Below, in pieces: positions 8,500 through 15,712 of a stretch of 64,000 bases of DNA; position 1 is the first letter of the stretch; the number at the start of each line of letters is the position of its first letter. Below the pieces are notes generated by a model, which was given only the letters and a program-made list of their open reading frames with translations, had not been told where the DNA came from and searched no databases. The stretch comes from Candidatus Cybelea sp. (GTDB lineage Bacteria; Vulcanimicrobiota; Vulcanimicrobiia; Vulcanimicrobiales; Vulcanimicrobiaceae), in NCBI GenBank assembly GCA_036489315.1, contig DASXFZ010000021.1, forward strand, positions 1 through 64,000, written 5' to 3'. The position numbers and the translations under genes were made by a program.

Positions 8500-8607
8500 C
8501 TCGAGCACTGTGCCACGACGCATGGCACAGGCACGTGTAATTCTTTTCGTTATGCACAAGCGACCCACAAGGCGTTCACCGGCGCCGCGACGCACAGCGG
8601 GTCGCTC

Positions 8608-9975
8608 ATGACCGTTGCGCCGCTTCATTCGACGATCGATCGCATACCGCCGCACAATCTCGAGGCCGAGATGGCGTTGATCGGATCCGTACTCGTCGAC
8701 CGCGAGATGCTCGCCGCCGTCGGTGAGATCATCCGGCCGAACGACTTCTACGCGCACGTCCACGAAACGATCTTCATGGTGCTCGTCGAGCTCTACGAGC
8801 GAGGCGAACCCGTCGACAAAATTACCGTCGCCGAAGAGTTGAAGCGGCGCAACGTTCTCGAGCGAGTCGGCGGCGTCTCGTACATCAGCGGGCTGATGGA
8901 TACCGTGCAGACGGCTGCCTCGGCGCGCTATTACGCAACGATCGTGCGCGAGAAATCGGTGCTGCGCTCGCTGATCCACGCGGGCACCCAGATCACCGGG
9001 CTCGGCTACGAAGGCGAAGAAGACGTCGCGGGCGCGCTCGACCGTTCCGAGCAGCTCGTTTATACGATCGGCGAGCGCCGCGGCGTCACCGAATTCATGC
9101 CGGTCAGCCGCCTGATGAAGGGCGCCTTCGACCACATCGACCGGCTCTACCACATGCGCGGAGATCGGACCGGGCTCACCTCCGGTTTCCGCGATATCGA
9201 CGAGATGACGACCGGTTTCCAGCCCGGCAACTTCGTGATCGTTGCGGCCCGGCCGGGCATGGGGAAGAGCTCCTTCGCCCTCAACATGGCCGTCGCCGCC
9301 GCGCGGCAAGAAGGTGCGCCGGTCGCGTTCTTCTCACTCGAAATGTCGAACAACGAGCTGATTCAGCGCCTGATCTGTTCGGAAGCGCGCATCTCGATGA
9401 ACCATATGCGCCGCGGCAATATCAAAGACGGCCAGTGGGAGCTGATCTCAAACGCGATGGGTGCGATCAACGACCTGCCGATCTATCTCGACGATCTGGG
9501 CGCGCTCACCGTCAACGATGTGCGCAGCCGCTGCCGGCGTTTAAAGTCTACGGTCGGGCTGGGAGCCGTCTTCGTCGACTACCTGCAGCTGCTGCGGCCG
9601 GGCGTGCTTACGCGAAACGTCAATCGCAATGAGGAGCTCTCGGAGATCTGCCGCACGCTCAAGGTGACGGCCAAGGATCTCGAGGTGCCGATCATTGCGC
9701 TCGCGCAGCTCAATCGGGCAGTCGAAGCGCGCGCGGGAACGAAGCGGCCGCTGCTCTCGGATCTGCGCGATTCCGGCTCGATCGAACAGGAGGCCGACGT
9801 CGTAGCCTTCCTTTATCGCGACGGCTACTACAATCCCGAGACGGCGGAACCGGATCTGACCGAGTTCATCATCGCCAAGCATCGCAACGGCCCGACCGGC
9901 ACGGTCAACCTGCGCTTCCGTCCCGAGTTTACGCTCTTCTTGCCGTACGCCGACGAGTCGCACTACCCGAGTTAG
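8608..9975 (+). CDS. dnaB: replicative DNA helicase DnaB
   Basis: The 455-residue hexameric replication-fork helicase has an N-terminal collar (IPPHNLEAEMALIGSVL), Walker A ARPGMGKSS (214-222), the conserved FFSLEMS segment, the FVDYLQLL motif and the LSDLRDSGSIEQEADVV arginine-finger region. No intein or insertion is seen. The rpsR-rplI-(lon)-dnaB order is a common chromosomal arrangement. Confidence 0.97.
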   Translation: MTVAPLHSTIDRIPPHNLEAEMALIGSVLVDREMLAAVGEIIRPNDFYAHVHETIFMVLVELYERGEPVDKITVAEELKRRNVLERVGGVSYISGLMDTVQTAASARYYATIVREKSVLRSLIHAGTQITGLGYEGEEDVAGALDRSEQLVYTIGERRGVTEFMPVSRLMKGAFDHIDRLYHMRGDRTGLTSGFRDIDEMTTGFQPGNFVIVAARPGMGKSSFALNMAVAAARQEGAPVAFFSLEMSNNELIQRLICSEARISMNHMRRGNIKDGQWELISNAMGAINDLPIYLDDLGALTVNDVRSRCRRLKSTVGLGAVFVDYLQLLRPGVLTRNVNRNEELSEICRTLKVTAKDLEVPIIALAQLNRAVEARAGTKRPLLSDLRDSGSIEQEADVVAFLYRDGYYNPETAEPDLTEFIIAKHRNGPTGTVNLRFRPEFTLFLPYADESHYPS

Positions 9976-9979
9976 GGGG

Positions 9980-10137
9980 AAACGCGAGCGTCGCGCCGGT
10001 TACATTCCGACTCGGACACATTCGTCGGGCCACATCCGTGTGGCCCTCCTATCGTCTGCCTCGGGCCTTCCGCATCCGGCTGCGGCCCTCGGTCAGACGG
10101 TCCTCGTCAGAACGTAACCGGCCCGACGCTCGCGTTT
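9980..10137. repeat. 158-nt highly structured inverted-repeat element
   Basis: Arms 9980-10003 and 10114-10137 form a 24-bp inverted repeat with one mismatch. The 110-nt interior holds further hairpins: GGGCCACA-TCCG-TGTGGCCC; a long arm pairing GTCTG..CC..GGGCC with GGCCC..GG..CAGAC and capped by CCGCA-TCCGGC-TGCGG; GACG-GTCCT-CGTC; and CCGAC with GTCGG. It starts 4 bases after the dnaB stop. It may be a MITE-like element, a structured RNA, or an elaborate terminator/leader. No protein-coding frame is evident, and I see no target-site duplication. Confidence 0.8.
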
Positions 10138-10207
10138 AGAAGAAATAGGCTGTAGCTAAACAGACCCCGTTCTGACGGGGAGGAGCTTTGGGGGGCGGCG
10201 CCAAGTT

Positions 10208-10239
10208 GTTAACCATGGTTAGCGTTAACCATGGCTAAC
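10208..10239. promoter_or_regulatory. tandem palindromic operator at the mntR start
   Basis: Two adjacent 16-bp units, GTTAACCATGGTTAGC (10208-10223) and GTTAACCATGGCTAAC (10224-10239), are near-identical palindromes. The annotated ATG of the DtxR/MntR-type regulator lies inside the second unit. This fits an autorepression site for the regulator, which belongs to a family that binds palindromic operators. Confidence 0.7.
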
Positions 10240-10926
10240 AAGGGCAAGGTCGACCTCCTTACGGTCGGTTCCGATCGATCGCCGATGCGCGCTCGGGAAG
10301 ACTACGTCAAAGCGATCTACCAAATCGGCGGCGGCGCTCCGGTGCGCGCGGCGGCGGTCGCGCGGTATCTCGACGTCAGCCGCGTCTCGGTCAGCAAAGC
10401 GAAACGGGTCCTCGAGAGCGACGGCTTGATCGAACCTGCGCGCGCTCCCTCGGATCCGCTCGCGCTGACCCGGCGAGGCCGGGCGCTCGCAATTGCGATG
10501 GTGCGGCGCCACCGTTTGCTCGAGACGTTTTTGCATCGCTCGCTGCACGTTCCGCTCGAGCGCGTGCACGCCGAGGCGGAGCGCATCGAGCACGTGATCT
10601 CCGACGACGTCGCGCTGCGAATCGCCGACTTGCTGGGGCGCCCGGCTAGCGATCCACACGGCCACCCGATACCGTACGAAGACGCGTACGCTACGCGCGA
10701 GCCGCTGCCGACGCTGGCCGCACTTAGCGCTGGGGGCAGGGCGCGCATCGTCAGCCTCGACGACCGCGATGAAGAAGGCGTGAAGACGCTGGCCGCGGCC
10801 GGGCTTCTTCCCGGAACGGCCGTACGCGTCGTGGCCGCCGATGCGAAGCGGCTTCGTCTGCGCTGCGGAAAGCGCACGATCGCCCTGCAGCGGCGTCACG
10901 CCGAGATGGTGCGTATTGCAACGTAG
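10231..10926 (+). CDS. DtxR/MntR-family metal-dependent regulator
   Basis: The 231-residue cytosolic repressor has a DtxR winged helix (YVKAIYQIGG, AAAVARYLDVSRVSVSKAKRVLESDGLI), then the metal-binding and dimerisation helices (RHRLLETFLHRSL, ERVHAEAERIEHVISDDV). It ends in a FeoA/SH3-like domain. It is followed directly by an NRAMP transporter, so manganese or iron control of uptake is the likely job. The ATG at 10231 lies within the palindromic operator and lacks a clear ribosome-binding site. An ATG at 10285 would start just before the conserved helix and is a serious alternative. Confidence 0.88.
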   Translation: MANKGKVDLLTVGSDRSPMRAREDYVKAIYQIGGGAPVRAAAVARYLDVSRVSVSKAKRVLESDGLIEPARAPSDPLALTRRGRALAIAMVRRHRLLETFLHRSLHVPLERVHAEAERIEHVISDDVALRIADLLGRPASDPHGHPIPYEDAYATREPLPTLAALSAGGRARIVSLDDRDEEGVKTLAAAGLLPGTAVRVVAADAKRLRLRCGKRTIALQRRHAEMVRIAT

Positions 10927-10933
10927 CTTCGGC

Positions 10934-12205
10934 GTGGGTTCGGAGAGCCCGCACGTCGTTGCCGCGGCGCGAGAGGCGCTCGCCGGCGATCGGCGCGGAT
11001 TGCGCGCGCTCTTGCCGTTTGCGGGCCCGGCGTTCGTTGCATCGATCGCCTACATGGATCCGGGAAATTTTGCCACCAACATTCAGGGCGGTGCGGCGTT
11101 TGGATACCGGCTGCTCTGGGTCGTCGTGCTTGCCAATCTGATGGCGATGCTCTTTCAGGCGCTGTCCGCCAAAATGGGCATCGCGACGGGAAAGAATCTC
11201 GCCGAGCTTTCGCGCGATCACGCCCCGCAACCGATCGTTTACGCGATGTGGCTCGTCAACGAGTTCGGAGCGATGGCGACCGACCTCGCCGAGTTCTTGG
11301 GCGCCATCGTCGCGCTCTATCTGCTCTTTGGAATTCCGATGGTTGCCGGTGCGCTGGTGACCGGTGCCGTTACCTACGCGATTCTGGCGTTGCATCGCTT
11401 CGGCTTCCGGGCGATGGAGACGCTGATCGGTTCGTTCGTCGGCGTGATCGCGGTCTGCTACATCGTTGAGACGATCTTGACGAGGCCGAACTGGCACCAG
11501 GTGCTCTACCACTCGGTCGTGCCATGGATCGGCGGCCCGACGAGCGTGCTGCTCGCGGTTGGAATCGTCGGCGCGACGGTGATGCCCCACGCGATCTACC
11601 TGCACTCCGCGCTGACGCAGGGCCGCATCGTCCCGCGAACGCGCCGCGAGGCCGCGCGCATCGTGCGCTTCTCTTACGTCGACGTGATCGTCGCGCTGAC
11701 GATCGCGGGGCTCGTCAATCTATCGATGATGTACATGGCGGCGGGGGTCTTTCATGCGACGGGAAACACGGCCGTTGCCGACATCACGACGGCGTATCGA
11801 ACGCTGACGCCCTTGCTGGGGAATCTGGCGGCGGTCGTCTTTTTGATCTCGCTGATGGCGTCGGGCATCGCGAGCTCGGTCGTCGGCACGATGGCCGGGC
11901 AGGTAATTATGCAGAGCTTCGTCGGATTTACGATCCCGCTCTGGCTGCGCCGGCTGGTCACGATGGCACCGGCCGTCGCGGTCTCGGCCGCCGGCGTCAA
12001 CGTCACGCAGACGCTCGTGCTCAGTCAGGTCGTGCTAAGTTTCGTACTTCCGGTTCCGGTGATCGCGCTCGTGCTCTTGGGTTCGCGCAAGAGCGTGATG
12101 GGCGAGATGGCCAACGCACCATGGGTGACGGCGCTGGCCGCATGCGCGACGGTGGGGATCATAGCGCTCAATGCTTTTTTGATCTGGACGACGCTACATC
12201 GTTAA
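10934..12205 (+). CDS. mntH: NRAMP divalent metal transporter, MntH-like
   Basis: The proton-coupled Mn2+/Fe2+ importer has 423 residues from the GTG at 10934. It has the NRAMP metal-site motif DPGNFATNIQGG in the first helix and the MPHAIYLHSAL motif in the sixth, with about 11 hydrophobic segments. A longer frame from 10841 would overlap the regulator gene and adds a non-conserved, Cys-rich leader, so I rejected it. The gene starts 8 bases after the regulator stop and is probably co-transcribed. Its 3' end overlaps the convergent carbonic-anhydrase-like gene by 12 bases. Confidence 0.92.
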   Translation: MGSESPHVVAAAREALAGDRRGLRALLPFAGPAFVASIAYMDPGNFATNIQGGAAFGYRLLWVVVLANLMAMLFQALSAKMGIATGKNLAELSRDHAPQPIVYAMWLVNEFGAMATDLAEFLGAIVALYLLFGIPMVAGALVTGAVTYAILALHRFGFRAMETLIGSFVGVIAVCYIVETILTRPNWHQVLYHSVVPWIGGPTSVLLAVGIVGATVMPHAIYLHSALTQGRIVPRTRREAARIVRFSYVDVIVALTIAGLVNLSMMYMAAGVFHATGNTAVADITTAYRTLTPLLGNLAAVVFLISLMASGIASSVVGTMAGQVIMQSFVGFTIPLWLRRLVTMAPAVAVSAAGVNVTQTLVLSQVVLSFVLPVPVIALVLLGSRKSVMGEMANAPWVTALAACATVGIIALNAFLIWTTLHR

Positions 12206-12736
12206 ATCTTGATCCTCGGGCGTACCGAGGCTCTGCGCGAGGTACATGCGCGAGAGCTTGACGTACTCTTCGGCCGAGACCTCGATCCACGTCGCCGCCT
12301 CACCCTCGACCGCTTTCTTTACCACCGCCGGCGCGCCGGCCGCAACGACGCGCGGCGGAATCGCCGCCTTCTGGCCGACGACGCTGCCGGCGGCGATCAG
12401 CGCGCCTTCCCCGATCGTGCAGCCGTTGAGCAGCGTCGCGTTGCTGCCGATCAGCGCGTAGCGTTCGATCGTACAGTCCTCCATCACCGCGCAGTGCCCG
12501 ACGGTTACGTCGTCGCCGACGTACGTGCCGCCGCCCTCGCTAACGTGCACGACCGCGTTGTCTTGAATCGAGGTTCGCCGCCCGATCCTGATCGGTCCGT
12601 TGTCGCCGCGCAAGACGGCACCGAACCAGATGCTCGATTCGTCGCCGACCTCAACGTCGCCGATCAAGATAGCGTTGGGCGCCACGAACGCCGAGCCAGA
12701 GACTTTGGGCAGCTTGCCCCGATATTCGATCATCAT
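12194..12736 (-). CDS. gamma-carbonic-anhydrase-like hexapeptide-repeat protein
   Basis: The protein has 180 residues from the ATG at 12736 (a second ATG is at 12733). Left-handed beta-helix hexapeptide repeats run through it (NAILIGDVEVGDESSIWFGA, VLRGDNGPIRIGRRTSIQDN). The zinc ligands expected for gamma-class enzymes are His in NAVVHVS and His in VGHCAV. The third, normally in an LHGC-like motif, reads MEDC here, so one His ligand appears replaced by Glu. The family includes YrdA/CaiE-like proteins of unclear activity. It is convergent with mntH. Confidence 0.85.
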   Translation of the reverse strand: MMIEYRGKLPKVSGSAFVAPNAILIGDVEVGDESSIWFGAVLRGDNGPIRIGRRTSIQDNAVVHVSEGGGTYVGDDVTVGHCAVMEDCTIERYALIGSNATLLNGCTIGEGALIAAGSVVGQKAAIPPRVVAAGAPAVVKKAVEGEAATWIEVSAEEYVKLSRMYLAQSLGTPEDQDLTM

Positions 12737-12777
12737 GAGGCGAAGCTTCGCAGGCACGCGCGTCGAACCTCGCCGCC

Positions 12778-13029
12778 ATGCATCGTCACCGGACGCCGCT
12801 GCGCGGCGTCAAGGCCGTTCCCCACCCCAAACCCGGCGATCCGAGCTATACCGAGGTCAATTATCTCTACGCCGGCCGAACCGGGCACATCCACGAAGTC
12901 GTGGAGATCGCCGGACGCTCGTTAGCGAAGGTCGGCTTCGACGATCGCAAGATCGTCTACTATCTGCTCGACGATCTCGAGCTCGACGAGACGGCGAAGC
13001 GGGGCACCTTCCACGATACCGACCCGTAG
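12778..13029 (+). CDS. small conserved-looking hypothetical protein
   Basis: The 83-residue hydrophilic protein opens MHRHRTPLRGVKAVPHPK. Its C-terminal half is acidic (KIVYYLLDDLELDE). It has no membrane segment and no motif I recognise. It is divergent from the carbonic-anhydrase-like gene, with about 40 bases between starts, and convergent with the next gene. Codon use and GC match the neighbours, so I consider it real, but the function is unknown. Confidence 0.6.
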   Translation: MHRHRTPLRGVKAVPHPKPGDPSYTEVNYLYAGRTGHIHEVVEIAGRSLAKVGFDDRKIVYYLLDDLELDETAKRGTFHDTDP

Positions 13030-13035
13030 CGGGGC

Positions 13036-13701
13036 CTATGGCTTGACGTCGGGGTTATGCCAGGCAAAAGCCCCCAGCGGATTGGGAACGACCCACACAA
13101 TGAGATCCCAAAGACTGGGAAAGTTGAAGATCGTCACGACGTCGCTTGCATTCGCGACTTTTTTCATCGCGACGATCGTGCTGGCGCTCGGATTGTTTGC
13201 GTCGGCGCCGGGGAACGAGTTGAAGTCGCCGTCCCACGCCCACTGATCGTATTTTATCTGTCCGGTTGCCGGATCGCGCTGCACCCAGTGCACGTGGGCG
13301 TTGAACTGATACCAGCGGCCGGGGTTGATCCCCCACAAGTTCGGGCGTGACGGGCTCGTGCTCGTGAGCACGGAGTAGTCGGCGCCCATCAGCTTTCCGC
13401 TCTTGTCGTACCAGAGTTGGCTTGGATGCTCGTAGTCTTTCGACTCCCACTGCTTGTTCGCATAGCTGATTGCGCCGGTTTCATCGGGGGACGTGTAGCG
13501 TACGTAGCCCGCCTTCTCGGCGTCGGCGGCCGTCGGATAGTGCGCCATGACGTAGGCGGACATCTGGCTGACCCAGGCGCTCTCGGCGGCATCGGGTTTC
13601 CCAAAGTAGGTCGGCTGCTGGTCGGCTAGAGCCCGAATCGGGGCGGCAAGTAAAAAAAGAAGGGCGACGGCAAGCCAGCCGTGGAAAGAGCGGCGGCTGC
13701 G
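13036..13701 (-). CDS. secreted hypothetical protein, start unresolved
   Basis: A coherent protein of about 220 residues has a signal-like segment (GWLAVALLFLLAAPIRALAD) followed by a soluble domain rich in Trp and Tyr (NLWGINPGRWYQFNAHVHW, YDQWAWDGDFNSFPG). No known family is recognised. The only upstream start in frame (13800) would place the antisense of tRNA-Thr inside the protein, which is a known artefact. No ATG, GTG or TTG exists between the tRNA and the signal segment. A TTG becomes usable if the T-run at about 13651-13657 (minus-strand reading) had one more base. I give the end just short of the tRNA. Confidence 0.65.
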   Translation of the reverse strand, partial: RSRRSFHGWLAVALLFLLAAPIRALADQQPTYFGKPDAAESAWVSQMSAYVMAHYPTAADAEKAGYVRYTSPDETGAISYANKQWESKDYEHPSQLWYDKSGKLMGADYSVLTSTSPSRPNLWGINPGRWYQFNAHVHWVQRDPATGQIKYDQWAWDGDFNSFPGADANNPSASTIVAMKKVANASDVVTIFNFPSLWDLIVWVVPNPLGAFAWHNPDVKP

Positions 13702-13703
13702 GC

Positions 13704-13779
13704 GCCGACGTAGCTCAGTTGGTAGAGCAATTGTTTCGTAAACAATAGGTCGCCGGTTCGAGTCCGGCCGTCGGCTCCA
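13704..13779 (+). tRNA. tRNA-Thr (CGT), CCA encoded
   Basis: A complete cloverleaf: acceptor stem GCCGACG/CGTCGGC, D-arm GCTC..GAGC, anticodon stem ATTGT/ACAAT with loop TTCGTAA (anticodon CGT), and T-arm GCCGG-TTCGAGT-CCGGC. Discriminator T is followed by an encoded CCA at 13777-13779. Its 3' half is the integration site of the adjacent island. Confidence 0.97.
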
Positions 13780-13780
13780 G
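13730..13780 (+). repeat. attL: 51-bp core overlapping the tRNA-Thr 3' half
   Basis: This sequence begins ATTGTTTCGTAAACAATAGG and recurs at 24465-24515 with a single difference (G at 13760, A at 24495, in the T-loop). It covers the anticodon arm to the CCA end, so integration recreates an intact tRNA. The integrase stop lies 16 bases beyond. Confidence 0.93.
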
Positions 13781-13796
13781 TCTAAAAGGTCTTTAT

Positions 13797-15059
13797 TCAT
13801 AAGGCTTTTTTCTTTGTCCTCGCGCCCGTCTTAGAAGTCTTTCGGCGGGCAGTTGTCCCCCGTTTTGTCCCACGTCGATTCCGGACCATCGAGCCGATAA
13901 GGTCTGCCGCGGCGCGGCCTTCGGACGGTGCATGATGGCTGTAGACGTCGATCGTGGTCTTGCTGCTGGCGTGGCCGAGCAACGCCTGGAGCGTTTTTAA
14001 GGGCGTACCCGCTTGAGCGAGCTGTGTGGTCACCGTGTGACGCAATGAATGAAAATCCACAGGGGGCAGACCCGCTTCCTTGAGGAGCGGTCGAAGGACG
14101 CGCCTCAACAGGTTTGGGCCATCGATTGGCGTCCCGTTCTTCGACGCAAATACAAGGCCAAGATCGTTGGCACGCTGCCGCTTGAGGTGATCACGGAGCA
14201 GCTTAACCGCTTCTTTCGAAAGATCCACGCGACGACGAGACGTTGTGGTCTTGGGCTCGACCAACGCGAGCCCATTCTCGGTTCGAGCTAGGTTGTGGCG
14301 TACCAATAGGTAGCCGTCGTTCAAATGTAGATTACCGATGGTTAGCCCGAGTATTTCGCCTTCGCGCATGGCTGTAGTCGTTGCGAGGTAGACAAGCGGG
14401 AACCATTCCGAGGCTTTGGCGACGGTGAGGAGTTTGCGGAGTTCAGTGAGGTTTAGTGTCGGCTTCTCCGTCTTGGGTACGCGAGGGCCTTTCATGTCAG
14501 CAAGTGGGTTGCGTTCGAAATAACCCACCTCCACGGCGTAGCTGTAGCCTCGTCGCAGGGTAGCGAAGGCGAGCTGCTTCGATCGTGCGCCGACCTTTAG
14601 GCCGTCAAGCCATGCGGCTACGTTAGCAGGCTTTAAAGTGGCGAGGCGCGCACGGCCTATCTCCGGCACAATGTACTCCTTGACCGCTGTCTTGTACGTC
14701 GAAAGAGTATTGTACTTGAGACGTGACTTCATATCGGTGAGGAAGCGGTTCTCGAAGAAGTCCTCGATCGTGACGTTCTTTGCGTTCGCCTGTGCCGGAG
14801 CGGCGAGCAACGCTTTAACCTTGTGTCGGAGCCCGGCCGCGGTTTTGTCATAGACACTCTTGCGAACCTGTACGCCTTTCAAGTTTTCAACCCAACCGCG
14901 CCACCTCTGATACGTGTTGCCCTTGCGCGTTACCGTGTCGTAGGTGCCACTGCCTGGAACCCTGCCGTACTTGTCCTCGACGCTTACCGTGGGATTCCAC
15001 GCAGGGCCTGCGACGGAAACTGACGTGCCGATCTTGCGCTTCCTCGGTCGTGATCGCAT
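13797..15059 (-). CDS. int: tyrosine-recombinase integrase of the island
   Basis: The site-specific integrase has 420 residues from the ATG at 15059 (an earlier TTG at 15149 is possible). It has an Arm/SAM-like N-terminal core-binding region (TIEDFFENRF, YNTLSTYKTAVKEYI) and a catalytic domain with Arg in TAMREGEIL, the HSLRHT box, the LGHASSKTT box and the nucleophile Tyr in IDVYSHH. All catalytic residues are visible, so it is probably active. The C-terminus is very basic. Position next to attL and the tRNA fits integration into tRNA-Thr. Confidence 0.95.
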   Translation of the reverse strand: MRSRPRKRKIGTSVSVAGPAWNPTVSVEDKYGRVPGSGTYDTVTRKGNTYQRWRGWVENLKGVQVRKSVYDKTAAGLRHKVKALLAAPAQANAKNVTIEDFFENRFLTDMKSRLKYNTLSTYKTAVKEYIVPEIGRARLATLKPANVAAWLDGLKVGARSKQLAFATLRRGYSYAVEVGYFERNPLADMKGPRVPKTEKPTLNLTELRKLLTVAKASEWFPLVYLATTTAMREGEILGLTIGNLHLNDGYLLVRHNLARTENGLALVEPKTTTSRRRVDLSKEAVKLLRDHLKRQRANDLGLVFASKNGTPIDGPNLLRRVLRPLLKEAGLPPVDFHSLRHTVTTQLAQAGTPLKTLQALLGHASSKTTIDVYSHHAPSEGRAAADLIGSMVRNRRGTKRGTTARRKTSKTGARTKKKAL

Positions 15060-15600
15060 TTGAGCCGTCCGCTTCGTCGACGAGAGTCGATCGCCTTCGT
15101 CGTCGCTCGTAAGAGCGAGCGCACTTGCGGCTTTCACTCCGCATAGCACAAATGGAGAGTCAGGTACTTTGCACTTGAGCGCGGATACTTCAAAAACGGA
15201 CCGATGAAGAGCGGTGCTGAATAACGAGTTTTTTCGGTGGAGTCTAGGTTAGACGAAGGTCGCGTTCGACGTGCCGATATGCCACGTGTACACTGGGCCA
15301 GACACAAAGCAAGGGCGTTGGTTACGGGCGCGTTCCCGAATCCGAAGTCACTCTCACCAGAGAGGATGCGCGGGTCGATTTTCGACGCTAGGTTGGGCGA
15401 GGACTCGCGAGGAGTGGCACGGTGTGGCTCGCGTCGTCCTAAGATTGTAGTGCCACGCCCAGGTTCAAATCGAGACAAAGTCGCGCGCTTGGAGGCCCTG
15501 ATGCAGCGATGTGATTGAGAACGCGCGCGCGAGGGGCCGTACATCACCCGGAATGCAACCGTCCCAAGATCCTTCGGCGCCTAAGCTACGGTGATTCTTC
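15060..15600. other. intergenic region of the island, no convincing gene
   Basis: This is the upstream region of the integrase, about 540 bases to the iteron-like array. A 93-codon frame (15237-15518, plus) and others occur but show no signal, motif or good ribosome-binding site. Integrase promoter and possible attP arm-type sites are expected here. Confidence 0.4.
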
Positions 15601-15603
15601 GGT

Positions 15604-15696
15604 TCAAGAGGGGTCTTCAGATCGAGAGGGGTCCGCCTGTATTTCGAGAGGGTCAAGAGCCCTTTTGAGGGGGTCGAAGGGTAATCGAGAGGGGTG
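15604..15696 (+). repeat. five-copy iteron-like array (TCGAGAGGGGTC)
   Basis: Copies start at 15604 (TCAAGAGGGGTC), 15622 (TCGAGAGGGGTC), 15644 (TCGAGAGGGTC), about 15666 (TGAGGGGGTC) and 15685 (TCGAGAGGGGTG). Spacing is 18-22 bases, close to two DNA turns, so the copies face one side of the helix. The array lies between the integrase and the nuclease-like gene. Such arrays serve as binding sites for replication initiators, excisionases or repressors. The spacers are too short for a CRISPR. Confidence 0.75.
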
Positions 15697-15712
15697 TGAG
15701 CCAGGACCCCCC

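Noticed and set aside
9980-10137. Simple Rho-independent terminator of dnaB
   Set aside because: The outer stem encloses 110 bases with several internal hairpins and has no T-run after it, so it is recorded as a structured element instead.
10170-10200. Possible yybP-ykoY manganese riboswitch (GGGGAGGAGC beside an mntR/mntH pair)
   Set aside because: Only the GGGGAG-like segment resembles the consensus. The closing stem and second conserved loop cannot be found, and the segment is explained by a CCCCGT-TCTG-ACGGGG hairpin.
13701-13800. N-terminal extension of the minus-strand gene at 13036
   Set aside because: The extension is the antisense translation of tRNA-Thr (RRPDSNRRPIVYETIALPTE), a well-known false coding pattern.
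15604-15696. CRISPR array
   Set aside because: Repeat units are about 12 bases with 8-11 base gaps, too short for repeats and spacers, and no cas genes are nearby.
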